From an uncultured bacterium (GTDB lineage Bacteria > Bacillota > Clostridia > Lachnospirales > Lachnospiraceae), in NCBI GenBank assembly GCA_947381965.1, contig CANCXX010000003.1, positions 62,001 to 126,000 on the forward strand: 64,000 bases of DNA. Direction: 5' to 3'. Positions 27,823 through 36,006 of the stretch are shown piece after piece. The translations under genes and the position numbers were made by a program. The notes under the pieces were generated by a model. The model had not been told where the DNA came from. It saw nothing but the letters and a program-made list of their open reading frames with translations, and did not search any database. Position 1 is the first letter of the stretch; each line of letters starts with the position of its first letter.

Positions 27823-28324
27823 CTAACAATCTTCATATACAATATTTGCCTCATGGCAAATAGAAAGAAAATGGGATACGGCTTTCTGGTAATCATGTCT
27901 TTTACTTCCCTTATTATGCATACTAACCGAATTATTAAATAGTCCTATCGCTTTTTTACGGCTATAGTTTTCTTTTTTTACAAGATATGAAATACTTCCT
28001 AAATTTGTAATTACCACCATCATCTTAACTATACCATTACTAAGAAAAACTTTACATCTCCCAAAGCAACTCCCATAAACTCTTTTCCTTCAGCGAGCAA
28101 ATTCCTATGATCCAGACTATAAGTAAGCGCTACCTCATTAGAATCGTTATCATTTTTAGAAATCATCAATACTTCCCTGGCTAATTCCTGTAACATCAAG
28201 TATTCGCTTTCAGGAATCTCCCTGTATCTAATGAATGGTACTTTTTTGATAGCCATATCCGTAATCATAATTTTATTGGTGCACTTTTTAGCCAATTCTA
28301 AATCATTAATGGGTATTTTTTCAT
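27823..28324 (-). pseudogene. Frameshifted gene, possibly of a JAB-like (HNHP) protein
   Basis: Three pieces read as one protein if frames are corrected. Adding one A to the A6 run after the ATG at 28324 gives MKKIPINDLELAKKC, continuous with the frame covering 28029-28295 (IKKVPFIRYREIPESEY, VALTYSLDHRNLLAEGKEF). A second shift near 28040 joins it through FLSNGIVKMMVVITNLG to the frame 27823-28023 ending in ICHEANIVYEDC. Compared with my memory of the family, a central segment with an HNHP motif is also missing between ALGD and VKFF. Function unknown. Confidence 0.5.
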
Positions 28325-28475
28325 TTTAAGATTCCACTTCTAATCCGCCTCTCTTTATATTTAGGAAATAGATTCCGCATGTCCCTAATTATGATATAAT
28401 ATTATCTATTTTTAGATATTCAATCAAACTTCCTTTTTGAGAAAGCAAATATTCTGTCGTTTCTTTCCTTTCAAA

Positions 28476-28800
28476 TCATTTTCGATTTTCTATATCTATA
28501 TCCTGTCCTTTGGAAATAATAAAATCAGCAATTCCTTTATATACTTTCTCGCATTTATAATCATTATTTAGAACATCCAGAATATTTTGACAATATAATT
28601 CCATTTTGCGTTGGTTAAAGCGCGGCTTCTCCTCTTTAGACACAACAATTCAAAAAGCATCATAGCATGATATCTGCTGCGTCGATATTTCTTGTCAATT
28701 TTATTCGTTTTAAAAAGATTTTCAATTTTATATAATGCCAATGCACTGATGTAATATATGATTGGTTTGTCCGAACTTTTAAAAATTTTATTTCCAAATC
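28476..28800 (-). pseudogene. Remnant resembling the C-terminus of an AIPR-type protein
   Basis: Two overlapping frames give conserved-looking protein: RPFRFGNKIFKSSDKPIIYY continuing through ALALYKIENLFKTNK and KKYRRSRYHAMMLFELL, then in another frame KEEKPRFNQRKMELYCQNIL ending at a TGA at 28476. The style matches AIPR (abortive infection phage resistance) C-termini. At least one frameshift and no start. Assignment is from memory of the family and tentative. The stretch 28325-28475 shows nothing. Confidence 0.35.
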
Positions 28801-28889
28801 TAAAAGGTCTATTTTATTTAGTATTTCCACCTTGCTGCTATCCTTTCAAACACAGTGCTATCATATCACAAAACACTCCAAAAGGGTAG

Positions 28890-28990
28890 GATGAAATCAG
28901 GGATTTCACTAACCTGATCTCCATCGTCCAGCGCAAGACAATTTCCACCGTCACAGTTGCTGCACTTTTGGGGCCACCTGTGTCGTATAT
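28890..28990 (-). pseudogene. Remnant of a Cys-rich VLP-type protein of ICEs
   Basis: A short minus-strand frame reads KCSNCDGGNCLALDDGD, the signature of the cysteine-rich proteins encoded in clostridial integrative conjugative elements (usual form C-NYDxGNCLxLDDG). No start and no continuation are present. It marks decay of a former mobile element here. Confidence 0.45.
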
Positions 28991-29025
28991 TCAAGAAGCA
29001 GGAAGGCAGCCGGGAAAGCTTGCTA

Positions 29026-29054
29026 TTTCCATGCTTTAGGGATTATGGTATAAT
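29026..29054 (+). promoter_or_regulatory. Promoter-like sequence upstream of the GNAT gene
   Basis: TTTCCA (29026-29031), 17 bp, TATAAT (29049-29054). Only a 21-codon frame (29116-29181) lies between it and the acetyltransferase gene, so it may be a relic or drive a long leader. The stretch 28990-29324 shows no other gene. Confidence 0.3.
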
Positions 29055-29324
29055 AGGAATTCATAGAACGGTAAATCGTAATTAAGAAAAAAAGCATGGA
29101 TTAGGTTTTAAATTATGGAGAATGACAACAAGCAGAATGGGGAAGAAATTCATAGTCAATTAAAGAAATATAATTGCTGAAAAAGAGAAGTTTCTGATAC
29201 TTTCAATATCAAAAAGGCTTGACTGATCAACGCTTTTAGAGGTATTCCTGAGTCAGGAACTTATTATTCGCCATATTTGCAGTATACGTTTTTGAAAAAT
29301 AAAATTCTGGAAAGGAACTATAAA

Positions 29325-29879
29325 ATGAAAAAAAATATTATAAGTGAAAAAGATGGTTTTCTGATACGGTTTGCAAAAGCTGAAGATGCAACGGATTATT
29401 ATGAGCAAAATTATTGTCCTCTGGACAAAGAAGTCGCACGATTGACAGGTTGTAAGGAAGAATTTACCAAAGAGGAAGTGACTTCGTTTTTTCTAAAATC
29501 TATTGAAGAAGATGATAGATATTTCTTTTTGATTATAGCGCCTGATGGAAAAATAATTGGTGAAAGCGTAATCAATGAAATAGATTGGGATTTGCGTTGC
29601 GCTAATTTCCGCATTGGCCTCTATCACATGACAGGGAGGGGAAAAGGAATTGGAACTTGGGCAACAGAAGTCACCCGTGATTTTGCATTTGAAGAATTAC
29701 ATTTGCATCGTTTAGAATTAGATGTATACTCATTTAATCCAAAAGCAGAAAAAGTATATTTGAAGGCTGGATTTAAGAGAGAAGGTATTTTAAGAGATGC
29801 CATTATGGATGGTGACAAATATGCTGATGATATACTGATGGCAATCTTAGAGGATGAATGGAAAACAATAAAAGGATAA
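29325..29879 (+). CDS. GNAT-family N-acetyltransferase
   Basis: A 184-residue GNAT of the RimJ/RimL-SpeG type (Acetyltransf_3). The acetyl-CoA loop is visible as GRGKGIGTWATEV, preceded by IGESVINEIDWDLRCANFRI and followed by LELDVYSFNPKAEKVYLKAGF. The ATG at 29325 was preferred to one 16 codons upstream because GGAAAGGAAC precedes it. Substrate (protein N-terminus, polyamine or antibiotic) cannot be read. Confidence 0.87.
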   Translation: MKKNIISEKDGFLIRFAKAEDATDYYEQNYCPLDKEVARLTGCKEEFTKEEVTSFFLKSIEEDDRYFFLIIAPDGKIIGESVINEIDWDLRCANFRIGLYHMTGRGKGIGTWATEVTRDFAFEELHLHRLELDVYSFNPKAEKVYLKAGFKREGILRDAIMDGDKYADDILMAILEDEWKTIKG

Positions 29880-30027
29880 ATTGAAACGTCTTATTCCTTA
29901 AGGAGATGGCAAAGTAAGCCGAACCAGTTAACGGTAGAATTGAATAAAGCAAGGTTATTTCCCTACCAACAGTATCGTTCTGAACAGTATCACACAAACC
30001 TTCGCAAATAAGGCGGACTGCAAAATA

Positions 30028-30068
30028 CCCCGGCCCAGACGGAAAATTTTTCTAACCATCTGACCGGG
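30028..30068 (-). terminator. Probable terminator after metI
   Basis: Minus strand CCCCGGTCAGATGG pairs with CCGTCTGGGCCGGGG around a 15-base loop, followed by TATTTTGC. It lies 17 bp after the metI stop. The U-run is weak. Confidence 0.45.
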
Positions 30069-30084
30069 GCAATCTGCCGCTTCT

Positions 30085-30750
30085 TTACCCTGTAATCCTT
30101 CTGTCCAGCTTCTTTGACAGCCGGGTTCCTATCACCTGAAGTATTTGCACCAGAACCACCAGAAGAACCACCGTCACAATCATAATATCCCCCTGATACC
30201 GGTGATACCCGTAACGGATGGCGATATCTCCCAAACCGCCGCCGCCTACTACTCCCGCCATGGCTGAATATCCCAGAATCGTGCCAAGGGCAATGGTTGC
30301 CCCTACGATCAAAGATGTGCGGGATTCAGGCAAAAGAACCTTCCAGATAATCATCCAAAGCCCTGCTCCCATACTCTGGGCCGCCTCTATCACTCCATGG
30401 TCAACCTCTAGCAGGGAAGACTCTACCAACCTTGCCACAAAAGGCGCTGCGGCAAGAGAAAGAGGAACAATTGTCGCCGTTGCCCCATAGCTTTTCCCCA
30501 CAATCATTCTCGTAAAGGGAATAATCAACATCAAAAGTATCAAAAAAGGAATGCTTCTTACAATATTTACCAGCACATCCAATATTTTATAAATTACTTT
30601 GTTTGGTTTTAATCCCCCTGGTGCTGTCACCACCAGCAAAATTCCCATAGGAAGCCCCAGCCCATAGGCAATCAGCGCAGAAACCAAAGTCATGTACAGG
30701 GTAACTCCTGTACCTTCCACTATCATCATTATTGTCTGATTATCCCACAT
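30085..30750 (-). CDS. metI: Methionine ABC transporter permease
   Basis: A 221-residue inner-membrane permease with five to six segments and the EAA-type loop facing the ATPase (EAAQSMGAGLWMIIWKVLLP). Other family features: VNIVRSIPFLILLMLIIPFT and a C-terminal VVGGGGLGDIAIRYGYHRY. It overlaps metN by 11 bp, so translation is probably coupled. The binding protein gene metQ is not in the window. Confidence 0.92.
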   Translation of the reverse strand: MWDNQTIMMIVEGTGVTLYMTLVSALIAYGLGLPMGILLVVTAPGGLKPNKVIYKILDVLVNIVRSIPFLILLMLIIPFTRMIVGKSYGATATIVPLSLAAAPFVARLVESSLLEVDHGVIEAAQSMGAGLWMIIWKVLLPESRTSLIVGATIALGTILGYSAMAGVVGGGGLGDIAIRYGYHRYQGDIMIVTVVLLVVLVQILQVIGTRLSKKLDRRITG

Positions 30751-31753
30751 AATTATCCAATTCCTCCACTTCCAGTTTTCTGTTTTTTAAATACTGTATC
30801 ATTTTTTCAGCCGCCCCTTCTTCCTCCGGCAGCTGCAGAATCATCTGCCCGTGAGCTACCCCTCCGATATCACGGGTATCTGCCAGAAGGATGTTTACCG
30901 GCGTCTTACAGGCCAGTACCATATTGGCAATCACTGGTTCAAAAGAGGAATTACTGGTAAACACAATACGGATGCACCGTTTTCCTTTCATCTCCTCATA
31001 CTGCTCCCGCTCTCCCTGGAACACCAGCCGCTTTGCCACTCTGCTCTTTGGTCTTTGAAACACTTCCTCCACTGTTCCGGTTTCCGCAAGAATGCCTTCA
31101 TCTATAATAGCCACATGACTGCAGATTTCCTGTACCACCGCCATCTCATGGGTAATAATTACAATAGTAATTCCGTATTTTTCGTTGATTTCCTTTAACA
31201 ATGCAAGAATCGCCTTGGTTGTGGTTGGATCAAGGGCGCTGGTTGCCTCATCGCACAGAAGAATTTGGGGGGTTGTGGCAAGGGCTCTTGCAATCGCCAC
31301 TCTTTGTTTCTGCCCGCCAGATAGCTGGGCAGGGTAGGCAAGCTCCTTTTCTGACAGTCCAACAATAGAAAGAAGCTCCTTTGCACGCTTTATGGCATCC
31401 TTTCTGGGCGTTTTGATTATTTCCATTGGGAAACACACATTGTCAATTACCGTTCTTTGCATCAGCAGATTAAAATGCTGGAAAATCATTGCTATCTGGG
31501 TGCGGGCCTTCCGAAGCTCGCTGTCACTCAATTCGGACAAATCTTTTCCTTCCACAAAGACAGTTCCCGATGTGGGACGCTCCAAAAAGTTCAGACACCG
31601 CACCAGTGTGGACTTTCCCGCGCCGCTCATGCCGATAATACCATAAATTTCACCCTTATGTATATCCAGGTCAATCCCTTTTAAAGCCTCTACCTTATTA
31701 TCCTTCCCCACAAAGGTCTTTGTGACATTTTTTATCTGTATCATAGTCTCCAT
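30740..31753 (-). CDS. metN: Methionine ABC transporter ATP-binding protein
   Basis: A 337-residue ATPase: Walker A GIIGMSGAGKST near residue 40, signature LSGGQKQRV, Walker B ILLCDEATSALDP, and a C-terminal NIL (ACT-like) domain from about residue 255, which in MetN binds methionine and inhibits transport. The ATG at 31753 has GCAGG nearby; a second ATG at 31744, behind GGAG, is also possible. Divergent from the carbamate-kinase-like gene. No SAM riboswitch is visible upstream. Confidence 0.92.
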   Translation of the reverse strand: METMIQIKNVTKTFVGKDNKVEALKGIDLDIHKGEIYGIIGMSGAGKSTLVRCLNFLERPTSGTVFVEGKDLSELSDSELRKARTQIAMIFQHFNLLMQRTVIDNVCFPMEIIKTPRKDAIKRAKELLSIVGLSEKELAYPAQLSGGQKQRVAIARALATTPQILLCDEATSALDPTTTKAILALLKEINEKYGITIVIITHEMAVVQEICSHVAIIDEGILAETGTVEEVFQRPKSRVAKRLVFQGEREQYEEMKGKRCIRIVFTSNSSFEPVIANMVLACKTPVNILLADTRDIGGVAHGQMILQLPEEEGAAEKMIQYLKNRKLEVEELDNYVG

Positions 31754-31872
31754 ATGCCTGCTTTTTCCTCGTTTCTTCTTACTTTTTACGCCTTCCTTTT
31801 ACAATCTTCTTTATCTTAACACAAAGCGAAATGGCATGCAACGCATTCTTGCTGTACAAATTTCCGCTCCTT

Positions 31873-31881
31873 TGCTATACT
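31873..31881 (+). promoter_or_regulatory. Extended -10 promoter for the carbamate kinase-like gene
   Basis: TGCTATACT gives TGn plus TATACT, 57 bp before the ATG at 31938. The -35 is poor, as often with extended -10 promoters. Confidence 0.4.
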
Positions 31882-31937
31882 GTTTTTATGCAGCCATTTA
31901 TCCGGTGATTATTATCAAAAGAAAGGTTCCTGAAATT

Positions 31938-32891
31938 ATGAATAAGAAAAAAGCTGTCGTTTCGTTAGGACACAGTGCACTTGGTTCCACTACCAGCGCC
32001 CAGAAAGATGCCGTCAAATTTGCAGCAAGAGTTCTTGCCGATATGGTGGAGGCAGATTACCAGCTTACCATCACCCACAGCAACGGCCCTCAGATTAGCA
32101 TGATACACAAAGCAATGACAGAGCTTCGCCGTCTTTACATTGACTATACGCCTGCTCCCATGTGCGTCTGCAGCGCCATGAGCCAGGGATATGTTGGATA
32201 TGATATCCAGAACTCTTTAAAAGCAGAACTTTTAAGCCGTGGAATCGGTAAGACAGTAGCAACCATTTTAACACAAGTCACTGTCGACCCTTATGATGAG
32301 GCTTTTTACTATCCCACCAAACGGATTGGACGTTATATGTCCGGCGATGACGCAGATATCGAAATCCGAAAGGGAAATTATGTACAGGAAGTGCCTGGAA
32401 AAGGGTTCCGGCGCATTATCGCCGCACCAAAACCTATAGATATTGTAGAAATTGACGCTATCCGTACCCTTGCAGATGCCGGGCAGATTGTTATCGCCTG
32501 CGGCGGCGGAGGCATTCCCGTCATTGAACAAAAACATGCTCTACAGGGAGCGTCCGCTGTGATTGAAAAGGATGCCATTGCCGGAAAACTTGCCGCTGAC
32601 CTTTTAGCTGACCAGCTGGTTATTTTTACCTCTGTTCCAAATGTTTACCGGGATTATGGCAAAGAAACGCAAAGCACACTCTCAGATCTTACTGTGAAAG
32701 AAGCTAAAAAAATGATAACCGAAGGAGAATTTGAAAAAGGTACTATGCTGCCTAAGATTGAGGCAGCTATCACATACCTTGACGTCTGCAAAACAGGAAG
32801 TGTTCTCATAACCTCACTGGAAGCAGCCGCAGATGCCTTAAAAGGCAGAGCCGGCACACGGATTACGGCAGATGAAGGAGCCGGCTTTTAG
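31938..32891 (+). CDS. Carbamate kinase-like amino-acid kinase family protein
   Basis: A 317-residue carbamate kinase family protein. The C-terminal half is orthodox: IVIACGGGGIPVI, FTSVPNVYRDYGK, MLPKIEAAITYLD. The N-terminal nucleotide loop is unusual: VVSLGHSALGST where the family has VALGGNAL, so Gly-Asn are replaced by His-Ser. The conserved SNGPQ motif appears as HSNGPQISM. No arginine deiminase genes are nearby, so it may be a paralogue with an altered reaction. The ATG at 31938 was chosen over an upstream frame because GAAAGG precedes it and homology begins there. Confidence 0.82.
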   Translation: MNKKKAVVSLGHSALGSTTSAQKDAVKFAARVLADMVEADYQLTITHSNGPQISMIHKAMTELRRLYIDYTPAPMCVCSAMSQGYVGYDIQNSLKAELLSRGIGKTVATILTQVTVDPYDEAFYYPTKRIGRYMSGDDADIEIRKGNYVQEVPGKGFRRIIAAPKPIDIVEIDAIRTLADAGQIVIACGGGGIPVIEQKHALQGASAVIEKDAIAGKLAADLLADQLVIFTSVPNVYRDYGKETQSTLSDLTVKEAKKMITEGEFEKGTMLPKIEAAITYLDVCKTGSVLITSLEAAADALKGRAGTRITADEGAGF

Positions 32892-33366
32892 CCAGCTCCT
32901 CTTCTTTATAATAAAACATCACCAGTACAAAAATAAGCGCCGTTCCACAGACCACACATATATCCGCAAAGTTAAACTTGGGAAAATCAACAGGCACAAA
33001 GTATATAAAATCCACCACATAACCTCTTGCAACTCTGTCTGCCAGGTTTCCCAGCGCACCGCCAATTACCAGCATCAGACCCAGACGCAGGCCCCAAAAC
33101 CTTTTTTCTCCCGGCAGGCACAGCCATTTCCATATCAGAAAAATGCTTAACAGCCCGGTAAAGCCAATCAGTAATTGCCTCATTCCCATAAAAGAGCTGA
33201 AAGCGGCTCCAAAATTTTCATAATATTCCAGTTCCAGAACATCAGGAATCAGCGCCACACTTTCTTTTCCTTTAAGTCCCTTTACCACAAACCACTTAAT
33301 CAGCTGGTCTGCGCCTGTCAGAACTGCCACAGCTGCAGCTCCTGCCACCACTTTTCCTGGTTTCAT
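32863..33366 (-). CDS. lspA: Lipoprotein signal peptidase
   Basis: A 167-residue, four-segment membrane aspartyl peptidase that removes signal peptides from diacylglyceryl-modified prolipoproteins. Catalytic Asp residues are in GNLADRVARGYVVDF and FNFADICV; the YYENFGAAFS motif is also present. The ATG at 33366 follows GGAGG. Its 3' end overlaps the convergent kinase-like gene by 29 bp. A second, divergent LspA-like gene lies 2.5 kb away. Confidence 0.93.
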   Translation of the reverse strand: MKPGKVVAGAAAVAVLTGADQLIKWFVVKGLKGKESVALIPDVLELEYYENFGAAFSSFMGMRQLLIGFTGLLSIFLIWKWLCLPGEKRFWGLRLGLMLVIGGALGNLADRVARGYVVDFIYFVPVDFPKFNFADICVVCGTALIFVLVMFYYKEEELAKSRLLHLP

Positions 33367-33427
33367 TTGATACCTCCATGAATAAACGCTCTAGTAAGTT
33401 TCTCCGGGAACCGCCATTATTTTATTT

Positions 33428-34276
33428 TTACTCAAGCTCCAGCTGCCTGCGAATCAGGTATTCACTTAAGAAATACAGTCCCACCGAAACTGCCAACGAC
33501 ACCGCTGCTATTACAGAATAAAACAATGTCATAGCCGGAAAAGGAGACAGCGCCCTCTCCCATCTGGTATCCCCAATCCACGTAAACATTAAAGGTACCA
33601 TAACCGCCATATTTACAAACTGAATGCCCATGCTGATTGCAAAATATGCTCCTATCGCACCAAGTATCCGGTGCTTTCTCACCTGCTGCCCCAGGGTAAT
33701 GGACCCAATAATTGTCATGGTACCGCTAAAAGAGCTGAAAAGCACTAAAACTAATATACTGATGCAAAAACCGCTAAAACCTTCCATCCCCGGTTCCTTT
33801 AGCAGTTCCGGCCACATCAAAAACATATCCTGTACGGCTTCCACCACATCCCTTGCAAAAGTGCTGTTTCTGGGCACCAGCGACATTACGGTAAAGCTCC
33901 CGAAAACCACCAGGCTAAGCAGTATCGCAATGCCGCCCAGCAGACTCCATGCACTCATAGTAATCACCTTGTTCAGCAAAAGCTGATGGACATTTACCGG
34001 TAGCGTATGGGTAAGATAGCCTTCATCTGTAAACATGCTTTTATAAAACCGCACGGCAAAATATATAACGATCCCAACGCCACAGGCAATCATTGAAATA
34101 TAAAATACAATAATCAACATCATTCCCGAAAGAGGCAGTCCCACCCATTCGCTGTCCCAGACCGGAAGTGCAAATGTAAGCCCGGCAACCGCCGCCAAAA
34201 TCATCAGAATGCAGATTAGCATTACCGGAACCTTCCAGACCGCTTTCCACTCATGTTTTAACAATTTTCCTAACAT
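33428..34276 (-). CDS. ABC transporter permease
   Basis: A 282-residue membrane protein with about six hydrophobic segments. It begins MLGKLLKHEWKAVWKVP, typical of permeases paired with YtrA-type regulated ABC exporters. It overlaps the ATPase gene by 7 bp and is the last gene of the gntR-ATPase-permease operon. The export substrate is unknown; related systems respond to cell-wall stress. Confidence 0.82.
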   Translation of the reverse strand: MLGKLLKHEWKAVWKVPVMLICILMILAAVAGLTFALPVWDSEWVGLPLSGMMLIIVFYISMIACGVGIVIYFAVRFYKSMFTDEGYLTHTLPVNVHQLLLNKVITMSAWSLLGGIAILLSLVVFGSFTVMSLVPRNSTFARDVVEAVQDMFLMWPELLKEPGMEGFSGFCISILVLVLFSSFSGTMTIIGSITLGQQVRKHRILGAIGAYFAISMGIQFVNMAVMVPLMFTWIGDTRWERALSPFPAMTLFYSVIAAVSLAVSVGLYFLSEYLIRRQLELE

Positions 34277-34971
34277 GCAAATACCTCCCTGAAATAGGAA
34301 TCCACCGACTTTCCTTTCTGCTCTCTGATGTTCTCCACCGTATCCTGAAGCACCACTTTTCCGTCCCGGATAAAAATTACTTCATCCAAAATCTTCTCAA
34401 TGTCAGTAATCAGATGGGTGGATATCAGCACTGTTGCATTCTCATTATAATTACTGATAATCGTCCGCAGAATATAATCTCTTGCCGCCGGGTCCACCCC
34501 TGCAATCGGCTCATCCAGTATATATAACTGGGCGTTCCTGCTCATAACCATAATAAGCTGCACCTTTTCCTTGGTTCCTTTGGAAAGCGTTTTTAATCTG
34601 GCCTCCTCGTTGATATTCAGGTTCGCCAGCATCTGCTTCGCTCTCTCCGGGTGGAAATCCCTGTAAAAGTCCGTAAAAAAGTTGATAAGCTCTTTTACCT
34701 TCATATTGTCCTGAAAGTACGTACGCTCTGGCAGATAAGAAACGCAGCTTTTACTCTCCGGTCCCGGTGCTTTACCATTTACAAGCACCTGACCCTCTGT
34801 TGCCACCAAAAGTCCGTTAATCAATTTGATTAATGTACTCTTTCCACTGCCGTTAGGCCCTAAAAGGCCAATGATTTTCCCTCTTGGTATGGACAGATTC
34901 ATATGATCCAGCGCCCGCTTTTTCTTTTCATAAACCTTGGTAAGATTAATTACTTCTACCAGCTCGCTCAT
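34270..34971 (-). CDS. ABC transporter ATP-binding protein
   Basis: A 233-residue ATPase with Walker A GLLGPNGSGKST at about residues 35-46, signature LSKGTKEKV, Walker B LYILDEPIAGVDP and the H-loop STHLITDIE. It is cotranscribed with a GntR regulator (4-bp overlap) and a permease. The arrangement matches ytrAB-type operons of Firmicutes. Confidence 0.92.
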   Translation of the reverse strand: MSELVEVINLTKVYEKKKRALDHMNLSIPRGKIIGLLGPNGSGKSTLIKLINGLLVATEGQVLVNGKAPGPESKSCVSYLPERTYFQDNMKVKELINFFTDFYRDFHPERAKQMLANLNINEEARLKTLSKGTKEKVQLIMVMSRNAQLYILDEPIAGVDPAARDYILRTIISNYNENATVLISTHLITDIEKILDEVIFIRDGKVVLQDTVENIREQKGKSVDSYFREVFAC

Positions 34972-35333
34972 GCCTCTCCTCCTGTCTGCTCAACCATTTC
35001 CACAATTTCTCTTTCATTAAATCCCAATTTTTTCATTCTGTCAATAAATTCCCGTATCTGCTCCTTTGCAAGCTTTCTGCGGGTTTCCTTAATCAATTCC
35101 ATATCCTGTGTCACGATCCTTCCGCTTGTTCTCTGTGCCATCACAAGTCCATATCTCTCCAGCTCCGAAAGCGCCTTCTGCATTGTGTTGGGATTAACCC
35201 CTGCTTCAGAGGCCAGTTCCCGCACGCTGGGTATCTTTTCACCCGGCTTATACTGCCCTGCGATAATCCTAAGCTGTATCTCTTCAAGAATCTGGGCATA
35301 AATTGGACGGTCAGAATCTAAACTCCACGCCAT
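34968..35333 (-). CDS. GntR-family regulator, YtrA subfamily
   Basis: A 121-residue repressor. The winged HTH occupies residues 10-75 (YAQILEEIQLRIIAGQYKPG, PSVRELASEAGVNPNTMQKA), followed by a short helical dimerisation tail, which is the YtrA subfamily pattern with no large effector domain. It is the first gene of the ABC operon and probably represses it from the palindrome at 35356-35381. Confidence 0.9.
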   Translation of the reverse strand: MAWSLDSDRPIYAQILEEIQLRIIAGQYKPGEKIPSVRELASEAGVNPNTMQKALSELERYGLVMAQRTSGRIVTQDMELIKETRRKLAKEQIREFIDRMKKLGFNEREIVEMVEQTGGEA

Positions 35334-35355
35334 TTACATTTTCCTTTCTTTGTAT

Positions 35356-35404
35356 TATTGTACTATCTAATTCATACAATACACCTAAAAAAAACTTTTG
35401 TCAA
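35356..35404 (-). promoter_or_regulatory. Promoter and palindromic operator of the GntR-ABC operon
   Basis: Minus strand TTGACA (35399-35404), 17 bp, TATTGT (35376-35381). Arms TATTGTA (35356-35362) and TACAATA (35375-35381), 12 bp apart, overlap the -10, as expected for autorepression by the YtrA-type regulator. Confidence 0.6.
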
Positions 35405-35441
35405 GAAGTTCTTTTTATATCCACCAAAATCATTTCCCGTA

Positions 35442-35903
35442 TCATTCTATTTTCCCTGAAAAGCCCCAACCAAACGCGCACATTAACGCTCCCGCCATAA
35501 TGCAGAAGTCCCCAATATTAAAAATAATTTTATGAATTCCAAACGGAAGCGGAAAGCTCACATAATCCACCACATATTTCCGAACAAGTCTGTCATATGT
35601 GTTGCTGTAAGCTCCTCCCAAAAGCAGAGTAAGTCCCCATTTTAGCAGCCCTTTCCCCGCCCTTCCAAGTGTCAGGATAAAGAGTGCCGTAAGCGCTGTG
35701 GTAAGTAAAATGGATAATACCATCACTACCTTACGCCTTTTTTGCCCCATGTTCAAAAAAGCTCCCTTATTATGATGCTTCCTTATCATCACAAGACCGC
35801 CAAAAGCTTTCTTCGTCTCTCCCTCTGTTCCTTTCTCTTCTATATAACTCTTAATTTTCCATTCCAGTCCGAAAATTCCCACTGCCACTGCTAAATATTT
35901 CAT
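35442..35903 (-). CDS. Signal peptidase II-like protein (divergent LspA paralogue)
   Basis: A 153-residue membrane protein with the LspA fold. Both catalytic Asp motifs are kept (NTYDRLVRKYVVDYV and FNIGDFCI), and HNKGAFLN corresponds to the conserved Asn motif. The N-terminus differs from true LspA: only one clear segment and a polar insertion of about 20 residues (EEKGTEGETKK). It may process a subset of lipoproteins or act on another substrate. The ribosome binding site is supplied by a dispersed repeat. Confidence 0.78.
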   Translation of the reverse strand: MKYLAVAVGIFGLEWKIKSYIEEKGTEGETKKAFGGLVMIRKHHNKGAFLNMGQKRRKVVMVLSILLTTALTALFILTLGRAGKGLLKWGLTLLLGGAYSNTYDRLVRKYVVDYVSFPLPFGIHKIIFNIGDFCIMAGALMCAFGWGFSGKIE

Positions 35904-35906
35904 ACT

Positions 35907-35946
35907 TATCCCCCTGCATACTGCAAATCATGCTTGTGATACTGCG
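35907..35946. repeat. Dispersed intergenic repeat carrying a ribosome binding site, copy 2
   Basis: The counterpart of 4081-4120 (about 31 of 40 identical, both starting TATCCCCCTGCATAC), again placed directly before a minus-strand start codon. Similarity resumes in a following AAATAGT/AGTTTAC stretch to about 35960. Confidence 0.6.
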
Positions 35947-36006
35947 CAAATAGTAAGTTTACCGCCAACTGTACTTGCGGCACATCGCCAATAGAAAGCT
36001 AAGCTG

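Noticed and set aside
31754..31937. SAM riboswitch upstream of metN
   Set aside because: The gap is short and shows none of the expected stems or conserved core.
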